From assembly GCA_963780895.1 (NCBI GenBank), contig CAWAEG010000002.1:558001-622000 (forward strand): 64,000 nt of DNA, written 5' to 3'. Under the pieces are notes generated by a model, which was not told the DNA's origin, did not search any database, and saw nothing but the letters and a program-made list of their open reading frames with translations. Below, in pieces: positions 43,133 to 52,633 of the stretch (position 1 is its first letter; the number at the start of each line of letters is the position of its first letter). A program made the position numbers and the translations under genes. This stretch comes from DASQFI01 sp963780895 (GTDB lineage Bacteria; Acidobacteriota; Vicinamibacteria; Vicinamibacterales; SCN-69-37).

Positions 43133-44168
43133 GCCGGCTCCGACGGGGGAGCGGGACGCCCGGGCGCTGCGGTCCGGCGACCGCGGTCCGACGCGGCGCG
43201 GGTTTCTTGCGGCTGTCGGCGCCGCGGTCGTTGCCGGGGCCTGCCGCCGCGAGCCGCCGCCGTTCGACGAGGCCGCGTTCCGCCTTCCGTCCCGTTCAGT
43301 CGTCGGGTTGTTCGCCGCGACCAGCTATTCGATCGAATTGGCAGACGTGATCTTCCGCGGCTTCAAGGAGCTCGGCGTCAACGTCGCCGGGCGCCGCGTA
43401 TTCCTGAAGCCGAACATGGTCGAATACGAGCCCGGGACGGCCATCAACACGCACCCGCACGTGGTCGCCGGGACGGCGATCGCCTGCCGGCGCGCGGGGG
43501 CCGCCGAGGTGGTCGTCGGCGAGGGTCCGGGGCACCGGCGCGACATCGAGTACCTGCTCGCGACCACCGGGCTGTACGACCAGCTGAAAGATCACAAGCT
43601 GAAGTTCATCGATCTGAACCACGACGACGTCAGTCTGGTGCCGCTCAAGAGCTGGTTCACGGGTCTTCGGGAGCTGGCGCTCCCGGTCGAGCTGCTCAAA
43701 TCGGATTTCATCATCTCCCTGCCGAAGCTCAAGACGCATCACTGGGCCGGGATGACGTGCAGTATGAAGAATCTGTTCGGCGTGGTCCCCGGCGCGGTGT
43801 ACGGCTGGCCGAAGAACATTCTGCACATGCGCGGCATTCCGTCGTCGATCCTGGATCTGACGGCGACGGTCCGGCCTCACCTGACCGTCGTGGACGCCAT
43901 CACGGCGATGGAGGGCGACGGTCCGATCATGGGCAAGCCGCGCGCGCTGGGCTTCGTGGCCATGGGCTCCGACCTGCCGGCGGTCGATGCGACGTGCGCG
44001 CGCATCATCGGGCTCGATCCCGAGAAGGTGCCGTACCTCGGACCCGCCGGCCATTTCCTCGGCAACATCGCGGAGCGCCGAATCGAACAGCGCGGCGAAC
44101 AGCCGGGCCGTTACGCGACCCGGTTCGACGTCGTTCCGAGCCTCCTGCATCTGCGATTGTCACAGTGA
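43107..44168 (+). CDS. DUF362 iron-sulphur-type protein with Tat signal
   Basis: A 353-residue protein. A twin-arginine-type leader (TRRGFLAAVGAAVVAGACR, lipobox-like AGAC) precedes a DUF362 domain, recognisable from FLKPNMVEYEPGTAINTHP, VVVGEGPGHRRDIEYL, SLPKLKTHHWAGMTCSMKNL and VVDAITAMEGDGP. DUF362 proteins are uncharacterised; many carry ferredoxin-like clusters, but no Cys-rich cluster motif is present here. The long overlap with the toroid gene (26 nt) and the 4-nt overlap with the next gene indicate one transcript. A role in redox maturation of a cluster product is a guess. Confidence 0.82.
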   Translation: MEWPRSHSEPAPTGERDARALRSGDRGPTRRGFLAAVGAAVVAGACRREPPPFDEAAFRLPSRSVVGLFAATSYSIELADVIFRGFKELGVNVAGRRVFLKPNMVEYEPGTAINTHPHVVAGTAIACRRAGAAEVVVGEGPGHRRDIEYLLATTGLYDQLKDHKLKFIDLNHDDVSLVPLKSWFTGLRELALPVELLKSDFIISLPKLKTHHWAGMTCSMKNLFGVVPGAVYGWPKNILHMRGIPSSILDLTATVRPHLTVVDAITAMEGDGPIMGKPRALGFVAMGSDLPAVDATCARIIGLDPEKVPYLGPAGHFLGNIAERRIEQRGEQPGRYATRFDVVPSLLHLRLSQ

Positions 44169-45973
44169 GCGAGGGACAGCTCGGCGTTTTTCACAGGGTG
44201 AGGCCCGTCCCGATCCTCGTCATTCTCACGATTCTCGTGTTCGCACCGGTCTGGTGGCACGACTTCGTGAACTTCGACGATCCCCTGTACGTCTTGGACA
44301 ATCCGATCGTCGCTGACGGTCTCACGTGGTCGGGCGTGGTACGCGCCTTCACGATGATCCAGGCGGGGTATTGGCACCCGCTGACATGGCTGTCGCACAT
44401 GGTCGACATCGAGCTGTTCGGGCTGAAGCCGGGCCCGCACCTCCTCGTCAACGTTCTGATGCACACCTTGAGCACGCTCCTGCTCTTCGGGGTCGTGACG
44501 CGCATGACGGGCCTCGGCGGACGCGCATTCTTTGTCGCAGCGATCTTTGCGATCCATCCACTACGAGTCGAGTCGGTGGCGTGGGTGGCCGAACGCAAAG
44601 ACGTGCTCAGCACGCTCTGCTGGATGCTCGCCCTCTGGCTCTACGTCGATTACGTGAAGAAGCCGAGCCGCGGGTCATACCTGGCCGTCGTGGTCGTGTT
44701 CGCGCTGGGTCTGCTGGCCAAGCCGATGGTGCTGACGCTGCCGCTCGTCCTGTGCCTGCTCGATGTCTGGCCGCTGCGCAGGCTGACGTTCGACACGTTC
44801 ACGCGGCGGCGACTGGCGTCGCTGCTGCTCGAAAAAGCCCCGTTCCTCATCCTGTCAATCCTGGCCGCGGTCGTGACGGTCTGGGCGCAGGATGCCGGCG
44901 GCGCCGTGAAGAGCCTCGACCTGTTTCCGCTCAGTCAGCGCATCGGCAACGCGCTCGTGTCGTACGTGGCCTACCTCGGCATGCTGATATGGCCTGTGAA
45001 CCTCGCCGTGTTCTACCCGAGCGTGCCGGTCCGCGCCTGGCAGGTGATCGGCGCCGTCGGCGTGCTTGCGGCGATCAGCTGGGCCGTTCTCAGGGGCGCC
45101 CGGCGATCTCCGTATCTGGCGGTCGGATGGCTCTGGTATCTCATCACGGTGTTTCCGGTCATCGGGCTCGTGCAAGCCGGCATGCAGTCACGGGCAGACC
45201 GCTTCGTGTACGTGCCGCACATCGGGCTCTCGCTGGTCGTGGCGTGGGGCATTCCCGCTCTCGCGCGATCCCCGCGCGTTCGGACCTCGGTGCTGCCAAT
45301 CGCGGCCGCCGCCGTTGTCGTTGTTTACGCTTGGATGGCTCACGCGTACGTCCGGACCTGGCGAGACAGCGAAACGATGTGGCGCCGGGCGCTGGCGGTC
45401 ACGACCGGAAACTACATGGCGCACCACAACCTGGGCGTCGTGCTCTCGGCGCAGGGCCGAACGGACGAGGCGCTCGCCGAGCTGGAGGAGACGCTTCGAC
45501 TCTTTCCGGAATTCCCCGAGGCGCACAATACGATCGGCAACCTTGTTGCGAAACGCGGGGACGACGCATCGGCCGTGTCGCACTATCGGACGGCGTTGCG
45601 GCTCGCGCCGGGGTTCGTCGCGGCTCACAACAACCTGGGTCTCGCGCTGTGGCGCCATGGCGCGACTGAAGAGGCCGCCGGCCACTACCGCGAGGCGCTG
45701 CGCCTCGAGCCGACATTCGCCCCCGCGCATCACAATCTTGGCCGTGCACTCATGCAGCAGGGCCGCAGCCTCGACGCGGAAGCGCATTTGCGTGAGGCGA
45801 TCCGTCTGAAGCCGCGCTACACGGACGCCCACGTCAGCCTGGGAGAGTTGCTAGCAGGGACCGGCCGGGCCGAACAGGCGGCGCGGTGTTTCCGCGAAGC
45901 GCTCCGCCTCGATCCAGCCCACGCGAAGGCGCAGTCCGCGCTCGCCGCGCTGACGCCTCGCAGACATCCATGA
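44165..45973 (+). CDS. Polytopic membrane protein with C-terminal TPR repeats (TMTC/DUF1736-like)
   Basis: A 602-residue protein starting at GTG 44165 (GTGA overlap with DUF362). About eleven hydrophobic segments cover residues 1-370, including ILVILTILVFAPVWWHDFVN, whose FDDPLYV-like acidic motif just after the first helix (NFDDPLYVLDNP) is typical of GT-C glycosyltransferases. The last 230 residues are five to six tetratricopeptide repeats (NYMAHHNLGVVLSAQGRTDE; AHNTIGNLVAKRG; AHHNLGRALMQQGRSLDAEA). The layout matches TMTC-type proteins, GT-C O-mannosyltransferase relatives in animals; bacterial members are mostly unassigned. Glycan transfer to a protein or lipid is inferred. Confidence 0.87.
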   Translation: MSEGQLGVFHRVRPVPILVILTILVFAPVWWHDFVNFDDPLYVLDNPIVADGLTWSGVVRAFTMIQAGYWHPLTWLSHMVDIELFGLKPGPHLLVNVLMHTLSTLLLFGVVTRMTGLGGRAFFVAAIFAIHPLRVESVAWVAERKDVLSTLCWMLALWLYVDYVKKPSRGSYLAVVVVFALGLLAKPMVLTLPLVLCLLDVWPLRRLTFDTFTRRRLASLLLEKAPFLILSILAAVVTVWAQDAGGAVKSLDLFPLSQRIGNALVSYVAYLGMLIWPVNLAVFYPSVPVRAWQVIGAVGVLAAISWAVLRGARRSPYLAVGWLWYLITVFPVIGLVQAGMQSRADRFVYVPHIGLSLVVAWGIPALARSPRVRTSVLPIAAAAVVVVYAWMAHAYVRTWRDSETMWRRALAVTTGNYMAHHNLGVVLSAQGRTDEALAELEETLRLFPEFPEAHNTIGNLVAKRGDDASAVSHYRTALRLAPGFVAAHNNLGLALWRHGATEEAAGHYREALRLEPTFAPAHHNLGRALMQQGRSLDAEAHLREAIRLKPRYTDAHVSLGELLAGTGRAEQAARCFREALRLDPAHAKAQSALAALTPRRHP

Positions 45974-47235
45974 TCTCGAATCAGGCCTTGCTTGCCGTAC
46001 TGCGGTCACCGCGCCGAGTCGCGCTCGCGGGCGACGTCATTCGGGCCGGTGTCAGCGTCGCGGTTGTCACCGGCCTGTGTCTGACGCTTGTCTACTACAG
46101 CTCCCTCGGCCGCGTCATGTACACACACCTCCACATGAACGACTTTGGCAAGTTCTACTACTCGGCCCAGTTGTTCCTGCAGGGGAAGGACATGTATGGC
46201 CCGAGCCCGGCCACGGAGATTCCAGTCACCAGGTACGAGTCGCGGCAGTTTCTGAACATGAATCCGCCGCATTTCCACCTCCTGGTTCTCCCGCTTGCGC
46301 TGCTGCCGCCGGTGTGGGCAATCTCGATTTGGTGTTTTGCTAACCTTCTCGCGCTGCTTTTCGCCGCGCGCGCAATCGCTCGTGAACTCGACTGGCACTG
46401 GACGGCGGCACGTGTGGTCTGGGTGGTGTTCGCGGTCGTGATCTGCTCGGCCACTGCAACGAATGTGGTCACCGGCCAGTTGACCTTCTTGTTGATGCTG
46501 CCAATTACGTTGGCCTGGATTGCCGCACGGAACGGCAACTGGACCAGAGTTGGTTGGCTCCTCGGCGTCGCCGCCAGTATCAAGCCCTTCCTGGGCGTGT
46601 TCTGGGTGTATCTCCTGGTGACCAGAAAGCTGAGGCCATGGTCGGTGATGACCCTCGCGGGTGGTGTGTGCGCACTGGCTGGGCTTCTGGTGTTTGGCCC
46701 TGGCGCGTACGCGAGTTGGCTCGGCGCACTGTCCGCCGTTGAGTGGTGGTGGCCGCCAATGAACGGATCGATAACCGGTTTCCTGGGCAGGAGTTTCAGC
46801 GCGAGTCCGCTGTTCACTCCGGTCGCAGATTGGCCCGCCTTCGTCAGGCCGTCAGCATTGGTGCTCTCGGCCGCGGCCGTACTCGGGTTGCTGCTCTCCC
46901 TGGCGCGTGACACGTCGATCGATCGAGCCTTTGCCGCCCTGCTGCTGACCGCACAGCTCATCTCGCCCCTTGGTTGGGTCTACTACCTCTGGTTCGCAGC
47001 GGGTCCGCTGCTCGGGCTGTGGCGGTCACATCGGCATCGAGCCAGGCCCTCCAGCAAACTGTTCGTTGCGCTCGCGCTGCCTGGTCTCGTTTGCCCGCTC
47101 GCATATACGATCATGTGGAAAACAAGCGCGCTCGCGACGCTAACGATCGGATCGATCTATTGGTGGTCGACTGTCTCTCTCTGGGCGTTCGTCCTCGTTG
47201 GTTTCGGGAGACTCAGTACGCCCCCCGCCCGCTGA
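45970..47235 (+). CDS. GT87-type (DUF2029) polyprenyl-phosphate-sugar glycosyltransferase
   Basis: A 421-residue membrane protein beginning at ATG 45970, a 4-nt ATGA overlap with the upstream stop. About ten transmembrane helices and the early loop LHMNDFGKFYYSAQLFLQGK with the acidic pair (NDF) typical of GT87/GT-C enzymes that transfer mannose-type sugars from polyprenyl-phosphate donors. NMNPPHFHLLVLPLALLPP is the characteristic second loop. It converges tail-to-tail with the WbaP-like gene, overlapping it by 23 nt, and is the last gene of the plus-strand run that began at 38406. Confidence 0.86.
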   Translation: MISNQALLAVLRSPRRVALAGDVIRAGVSVAVVTGLCLTLVYYSSLGRVMYTHLHMNDFGKFYYSAQLFLQGKDMYGPSPATEIPVTRYESRQFLNMNPPHFHLLVLPLALLPPVWAISIWCFANLLALLFAARAIARELDWHWTAARVVWVVFAVVICSATATNVVTGQLTFLLMLPITLAWIAARNGNWTRVGWLLGVAASIKPFLGVFWVYLLVTRKLRPWSVMTLAGGVCALAGLLVFGPGAYASWLGALSAVEWWWPPMNGSITGFLGRSFSASPLFTPVADWPAFVRPSALVLSAAAVLGLLLSLARDTSIDRAFAALLLTAQLISPLGWVYYLWFAAGPLLGLWRSHRHRARPSSKLFVALALPGLVCPLAYTIMWKTSALATLTIGSIYWWSTVSLWAFVLVGFGRLSTPPAR

Positions 47236-48670
47236 GCACGGCGGCGACCGTTCGGCTCAGGACATACAGATCAAGCCAAACCGACCAGTTGCGAATGTAG
47301 TAACTGTCGTAGGCCCGCTGCTCCTCGATGCCGCCTTCGCTTCGAACCATGATCTGCCACAGACCGGTGATGCCGGGCCGGACGCGCTCGCGAAGCTCAC
47401 GAAACTCTGGTGTGAATCGCTCGAGGTGATAATCGGGGAAAGGCCGCGGGCCGACGAGACTCATGTCCCCAACCACCACGGCCCAGAGCTGAGGCAACTC
47501 GTCGATGCTGAATCGCCGGAACAGCCGGCCGGCGATCGGAAGCAGCCGGGGGTCGCGCCTGAGCTTGTAGCGCTCGTGCCACTCCTGACGCAGCCCTGGA
47601 TTCGCACTCAGGTATTCCTCGAGGCGCCGCTCGGCGTCGAGTCTCATCGTTCTGATCTTCGGCACCTCGACACGGTGCCCGTCGAGTCCAATCCGATCCT
47701 GGAAAAAGAATGCCGGTCCGCGGTCGATCAGCTTGACGATGAGCGCCGCAAGAAAAATGACAGGCGTCGCGACGAGGAGCGCGAGACAGGCGAGCAGCAG
47801 ATCGAGCGCTCGCTTGACGACGCGGTTGCCGTGCAGCAGCAGGTTGTTCGTGTATTCGATGCCCACCACCGTGCCCAGGTTGCGGATCTGAAGGCCCTCG
47901 ACCGGAAGGTCCTCGTATTCGCGGAGCAGGACGACATGGCGAAAATGGCGCTGCAGCCGATCCACCACCGCCCGGTCCTGGACGTGGTCCGTTTCGAGAA
48001 ACGCCACACGAATCCCTTGCGCGGCCACGGCCGGAGTGCGGTCGAGGCCTCCCAGCACGGGCACACCGGCGGTCTCGCCGCTCATCCCCTCTGGACGCAC
48101 CGCGAGAACCGCGACCGCTCGATAGCCGAGGTGATCGGCCTGCTGAATGCTGCGGATGGCTCGAGCCGCGCGCGGGCCCGTTCCAATCACGACGACCGGC
48201 TCACTCCACCATGACCATCGGCGCGCAACGTGGAGGATCAGGACGCGGCTGAGCGGCACGATCAAAAGACTTGACGCGAATGCGATGGTGAAGGTGACAC
48301 GCGAGTACAGCGCAGGAACCTTCAATGCAAACGAGAAGGCCGCGAGCAGGAGAAAGCCGAATGCCGTGACGTACGACACGCGCCGCAGCGTTTCCACCGG
48401 ACCCAGGCCGAAACCCGGATAGAGCCCGGCTTGCGCGTAACCCAGGACAAACAGCAAGACGAGGGGAGCGAGCTGGAGATACAGACCCGGCGATTGTTCT
48501 CTCATCGGGAGCGCCCAGAGCAGATAGGCGAGCGACGCTGAGAGGAACAACGCCGCGACGTCGGCGGCCGCAAGCAGGAACCAGCGCGCGACGCGGCTGA
48601 TCCACCGGGTACCGGCGCCGCTCCGGACCATCGGTTGAGGAGGCACGATGGGATTCGGTAACAACATGGC
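47213..48670 (-). CDS. Polyprenyl-phosphate sugar phosphotransferase (WbaP/WcaJ type)
   Basis: About 485 residues. The N-terminal half has four to five transmembrane helices and a CoA-binding-like domain (PVVVIGTGPRAARAIRSIQQ); the C-terminal half is the bacterial sugar-transferase domain: RVVKRALDLLLACLALLVAT, FQDRIGLDGHRVEVPKIRTM, SIDELPQLWAVVVGDMSLVG with PRPFPDYH, and RPGITGLWQI. Such enzymes start exopolysaccharide or O-antigen repeat units by moving a sugar-1-phosphate to undecaprenyl phosphate. No ribosome site marks the start; the frame is open to GTG 48703 and ATG 48670 is used. It heads the polysaccharide locus on its own transcript. Confidence 0.9.
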   Translation of the reverse strand, partial: AMLLPNPIVPPQPMVRSGAGTRWISRVARWFLLAAADVAALFLSASLAYLLWALPMREQSPGLYLQLAPLVLLFVLGYAQAGLYPGFGLGPVETLRRVSYVTAFGFLLLAAFSFALKVPALYSRVTFTIAFASSLLIVPLSRVLILHVARRWSWWSEPVVVIGTGPRAARAIRSIQQADHLGYRAVAVLAVRPEGMSGETAGVPVLGGLDRTPAVAAQGIRVAFLETDHVQDRAVVDRLQRHFRHVVLLREYEDLPVEGLQIRNLGTVVGIEYTNNLLLHGNRVVKRALDLLLACLALLVATPVIFLAALIVKLIDRGPAFFFQDRIGLDGHRVEVPKIRTMRLDAERRLEEYLSANPGLRQEWHERYKLRRDPRLLPIAGRLFRRFSIDELPQLWAVVVGDMSLVGPRPFPDYHLERFTPEFRELRERVRPGITGLWQIMVRSEGGIEEQRAYDSYYIRNWSVWLDLYVLSRTVAAVLSGRGAY

Positions 48671-48849
48671 CGGCGTCACTGACGATATCGTCGCCAACGG
48701 CACGAAGGGTTAGCAGACGTGACGCCTCGATGACGCAATCGTGATACGGATTTGTACTTCGCCTGCCCGCGAAAATGTCAGTGAACTTCCCGCAAAGGTG
48801 GGCTGCAACCAGCGTAAACTACGCGTCCCACTAAACGGGGGGTTGGAAC

Positions 48850-51800
48850 ATGAGGGGACGGCTGTGTGGCGCGGTACTCGTGTGTCTCGCCCTGTCGTTG
48901 GTGACGACGCAGGGGAAGCAGGCAAGATCCGCCAGCGGTCAGTTCGTCGACGGCGAAATCATCGTGAAGTTCCGGCCGAACACGACGGCCACGCAGCGCA
49001 GCGCCATCATCGCCGCCCGCGCCGCAGGGCTGATTCGCCGGTTCGACGCGGTGGGCCTGCACCGCGTCCGGCTCCGCGGCGGTCAGGGTGTTGACGCTGC
49101 GCTCGCCTCGTTCCGCGCGATGCCCGAAGTCGCGCTGGCGCAACCCAACTACATCCGCCGCGCCCTGATCGCGCCGCCGAACGATCCGTTCTGGAGCATC
49201 GGCTTTCAGTGGGGACCTGTGAAGATCCAGGCGCCGGAAGTCTGGGAGACCTATACCACTGGCGATCCCGGCGTGGTCGTGGCCAGCATCGATACGGGCG
49301 TGGACTACACGCACCCCGATCTCGCGGCCAACATGTGGCACAACCCAGGCGAGATCGCCGACAACGGCGTCGACGACGACAACAACGGATACGTGGACGA
49401 CGTCTACGGGATCGACGCGGTGAACGGCGACACCGATCCGATGGACGATCAGGGTCACGGCACGCAGACCGCGGGCATCATGTCCGCAGTCGGGAACAAC
49501 AGCACCGGCGGCGTGGGCGTGAGCTGGAACACGAAGATCCTGACCTGCAAGTTCGTCGACAACACCGGCAGCGGCACGGACGCCGACGCGATCGAGTGCT
49601 TCAATTACATCGTCGCGCTCAAACAGCGTGGCGTCAACATTCGCGTCAGCAACAACAGCTGGGGCAGCCCACGGGAGGATCCGCCGGCGCTGGCCTTGAA
49701 GGATGCGATCGACGCGGCCGGGTCCGCGGGGATTCTGAACGTGTTCGCGGCCGGCAACGACGGCACGGACAACGACGTCCTGCCGTTCGACCCGGCCTGC
49801 TTCGCGTCGCCGAGCATCATTTCGGTGGCCGCGTCGGATCAGTCGGACAACCGGGCGGGCTTCAGCAACTATGGAGCGACCTCGGTCCACCTGGCCGCAC
49901 CGGGCGTGTTCATCTTCACCACCGTTCCAGGTTCGTACGGATTCGCGGATGGCACGAGCATGGCCGCGCCCATGGTGGCCGGAGCGGCGGCCCTCCTGGT
50001 CGCCAACGACTCGAGCCTGTCGGTCGACCAATTGAAGGCCCGTCTGATGACGAGCGTCGACGTACTGGCGCAGTGGGGCAGTTCGGTGTCATCCGGTGGC
50101 CGGTTGAATCTTCTCAACGCGATTGCCCTCGGCGGCAACGCGCCCCCGAGCGTCGCGCTGACGAGTCCGGCAGCGGGCACGCCCTTCGTGGCCCCCGCAA
50201 GCGTCGCGCTCGCCGCGACGGCGACCGACAGCGACGGTACAATCGCCAAGGTGGACTTTTACGCCAACGGTCTGCTGGTGGGCACCGACACGACCGGGCC
50301 CGGCCCGTACACGGCCGTGTGGCCGGGTGTCGCGACCGGGAGCTACTCGCTGACCGCAGTGGCGACCGACAACGCCGGAGCATCCCGGACCTCGAGTGCC
50401 GTGACGATCGGGGTGACGCCCCCGCCCGGCCGGATTAACGTGGCGCTCGCCGCCAACGGGGCCGTGGCGACGGTGTCATCGGTCTATAACGCCAGCTACG
50501 GAGCGAACGGGACCATCAACGGCGATCGCAACGGACAGGGCTGGGGCAACGACGGCGGCTGGAACGATGGGACGGCGGGCGCGTGGCCCGACTGGCTGGA
50601 GGTGCAGTTCAACGGCACTCAGACGATCGACGAGATCGACGTCTTCTCAGTGCAGGACAATTACCAGGCGCCCAGCGACCCGACGCCGGTGATGACGTTC
50701 AAGCTGTACGGCGTGCGTGATTTTACGGTGCAGTATTGGACTGGCGCGGCATGGCAGACAGTGCCGGGCGGGGCGGTGACGGCCAACACCCTGGTCTGGC
50801 GCCAGTTCAGCTTCGCCCCGGTAACAACGAGCCGGATTCGCGTTCACATCACCAACGCCCTCGGCTCGCACAGCCGACTCACTGAGGTCGAAGCCTACGC
50901 TGTCACTCCGAGCGGCGCCAGCCCGCCTGCCGTGACCTTGACGAGTCCAGCCGATGGCGCCTCGTTTGCGGCGCTGGCCACTGTCTCGTTCGAGGCCACG
51001 GCCACTGACTCGGACGGGATCGCCAAGGTGGATTTCTACGCCGATGGCGCGCTGGTCGGAACCGACACGACGGGCCCGAATCCCTACACGTTCGCCTGGA
51101 CGAATGTCCCGACTGGCAGCTATCTGCTGACGGCCGTGGCGACCGACACCGTGGGCGCGACGAAGCTGTCCAATTCGGTGACGATTGCTGTGACACCACC
51201 ACCCGGACGGGTGAATCTCGCCCTTGCCACCAACGGGGCCGTCGCGACGTCTTCGTCCGTCTACAGCGCCAGCTACGGTGCGAGCGGCACCATCAACGGC
51301 GACCGGAAAGGCCAGGGCTGGGGAAGCAATGGCGGGTGGAACGACGGCACGGCGAACGGTTGGCCCGATTGGCTGGAGGTGCAGTTCAACGGCACGCAGA
51401 CGATTGACGAGATCGACGTCTTCACGGTGCAGGACAACTACCAGGCGCCGACCGACCCCACGCCAACGATGGCGTTCACGCTGTATGGAGTACGCGACTT
51501 CACGGTGCAGCATTGGACCGGCACGTCCTGGCAGACCGTTCCGGGCGGAGTCGTCACGGGCAACACGCTGGTCTGGCGTCGGTTCACCTTCAGCCCCCTG
51601 ACGACCTCCAGGATCCGGGTTCACGTCACTCAGGGACAGGGCGCGCACAGCCGCCTGGCGGAAGTCGAAGCGTATGGCGTTCCGTCCGGCAACGCACTAC
51701 CGAGCGTCGCCTTGACGAGCCCAGCGCAGGGCGCCACATTTGTCGCGCCGGCGAGCATCACGCTGGAGGCGACGGCTGCGGACAGCGACGGCACGATCGC

Positions 51801-52551
51801 CAAGGTCGACTTCTACGCCAACGGCACGCTGGTCGGAACCGATACGACGGGCCCGGCGCCGTACACGTTCGCATGGACGAATGTCGCGGCGGGCACGTAC
51901 GCGTTGACCGCGGTTGCCACCGACGACGACGGCGCAACCCAAACGTCGAGCGCTGTCTCGATCACCGTGGCGCCCCCGGCGGCGCGCGTGAACGTCGCCG
52001 CCTCCGCCAACGGCGGCGTGGCGACGGCGTCCTCGTCCTACAACGCGAACTACGGCCCGAGTGGAACGATCAACGGCGACAGGAAGGGTCAGGGCTGGGG
52101 CACTAACGGCGGCTGGAACGACGGCACCGCGAACGCCTGGCCGGACTGGGTGGAAGTGCAGTTCAGCAGCGTCCAGACGATCGACGAGATCGACGTCTTC
52201 ACCGTGCAGAACAACTACCAGGCGCCGATCGAGCCGACGCCGACGATGACGTTCAGCTTGTACGGCGTCCGCGACTTTACCGTGCAGTACTGGACCGGTT
52301 CGGCCTGGCAGACGGTCCCCGGTGGAACCGTGACCGGCAACACCCTGGTCTGGCGCAAGTTCGTCTTCGCTCCGGTGACGACGTCGAAGATCCGGGTCCA
52401 TATCACGAGCGGTTCGAGCTCTCATAGCCGCCTGACCGAAATCGAGGCGTATGCCATTTCGGCACCCAGTCCGCTGGTCAGCCTCTCGACGCCGCCAGCC
52501 GATGGGCTCATGCGGCGCCAGCCGGCGCGGCGAGCCGTCCTGCTCGATTAG
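48850..52551 (+). CDS. Secreted modular subtilisin (S8) with three Ig/F5-8-like repeats
   Basis: A 1233-residue exported protease. Signal peptide RGRLCGAVLVCLALSLVTTQ; propeptide GEIIVKFRPNTTATQ to QPNYIRRA; S8 domain with Asp148 (SIDTGVDYTHPDL), His203 (DDQGHGTQTAG) and Ser370 (GTSMAAPMVAG). The C-terminal 800 residues are three tandem copies of an Ig-like domain (PSVALTSPAAGTPFVAPASV) plus a galactose-binding/F5-8-type domain (ASYGANGTINGDRNGQGWGN; TVQYWTGAAWQTVPGG). The frame ends early in a fourth Ig copy (VSLSTPPADG), so the protein may have lost further modules. The F5-8-like domains suggest carbohydrate binding. It interrupts the polysaccharide locus and shares its S8 layout with the gene at 22997-25605. 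Confidence 0.9.
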   Translation: MRGRLCGAVLVCLALSLVTTQGKQARSASGQFVDGEIIVKFRPNTTATQRSAIIAARAAGLIRRFDAVGLHRVRLRGGQGVDAALASFRAMPEVALAQPNYIRRALIAPPNDPFWSIGFQWGPVKIQAPEVWETYTTGDPGVVVASIDTGVDYTHPDLAANMWHNPGEIADNGVDDDNNGYVDDVYGIDAVNGDTDPMDDQGHGTQTAGIMSAVGNNSTGGVGVSWNTKILTCKFVDNTGSGTDADAIECFNYIVALKQRGVNIRVSNNSWGSPREDPPALALKDAIDAAGSAGILNVFAAGNDGTDNDVLPFDPACFASPSIISVAASDQSDNRAGFSNYGATSVHLAAPGVFIFTTVPGSYGFADGTSMAAPMVAGAAALLVANDSSLSVDQLKARLMTSVDVLAQWGSSVSSGGRLNLLNAIALGGNAPPSVALTSPAAGTPFVAPASVALAATATDSDGTIAKVDFYANGLLVGTDTTGPGPYTAVWPGVATGSYSLTAVATDNAGASRTSSAVTIGVTPPPGRINVALAANGAVATVSSVYNASYGANGTINGDRNGQGWGNDGGWNDGTAGAWPDWLEVQFNGTQTIDEIDVFSVQDNYQAPSDPTPVMTFKLYGVRDFTVQYWTGAAWQTVPGGAVTANTLVWRQFSFAPVTTSRIRVHITNALGSHSRLTEVEAYAVTPSGASPPAVTLTSPADGASFAALATVSFEATATDSDGIAKVDFYADGALVGTDTTGPNPYTFAWTNVPTGSYLLTAVATDTVGATKLSNSVTIAVTPPPGRVNLALATNGAVATSSSVYSASYGASGTINGDRKGQGWGSNGGWNDGTANGWPDWLEVQFNGTQTIDEIDVFTVQDNYQAPTDPTPTMAFTLYGVRDFTVQHWTGTSWQTVPGGVVTGNTLVWRRFTFSPLTTSRIRVHVTQGQGAHSRLAEVEAYGVPSGNALPSVALTSPAQGATFVAPASITLEATAADSDGTIAKVDFYANGTLVGTDTTGPAPYTFAWTNVAAGTYALTAVATDDDGATQTSSAVSITVAPPAARVNVAASANGGVATASSSYNANYGPSGTINGDRKGQGWGTNGGWNDGTANAWPDWVEVQFSSVQTIDEIDVFTVQNNYQAPIEPTPTMTFSLYGVRDFTVQYWTGSAWQTVPGGTVTGNTLVWRKFVFAPVTTSKIRVHITSGSSSHSRLTEIEAYAISAPSPLVSLSTPPADGLMRRQPARRAVLLD
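50141..52470 (+). repeat. Three near-identical 770-776 bp coding repeats inside the subtilisin gene
   Basis: The Ig plus F5/8 module starts at about 50141, 50912 and 51688, spacings of about 771 and 776 nt. Nucleotide similarity between copies is high over long stretches (for example CAGACGATCGACGAGATCGA-type strings recur), so unequal crossover could change copy number. A fourth copy starts and is cut off by the stop at 52551. Confidence 0.85.
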
Positions 52552-52633
52552 GAAGCCTGCTTCGGCGGCCTGACGGACGCCGTCAGGCCGGACGCGAATA
52601 CAGCTTCCGGGTTGGCGGTTCGATAATCGGACG

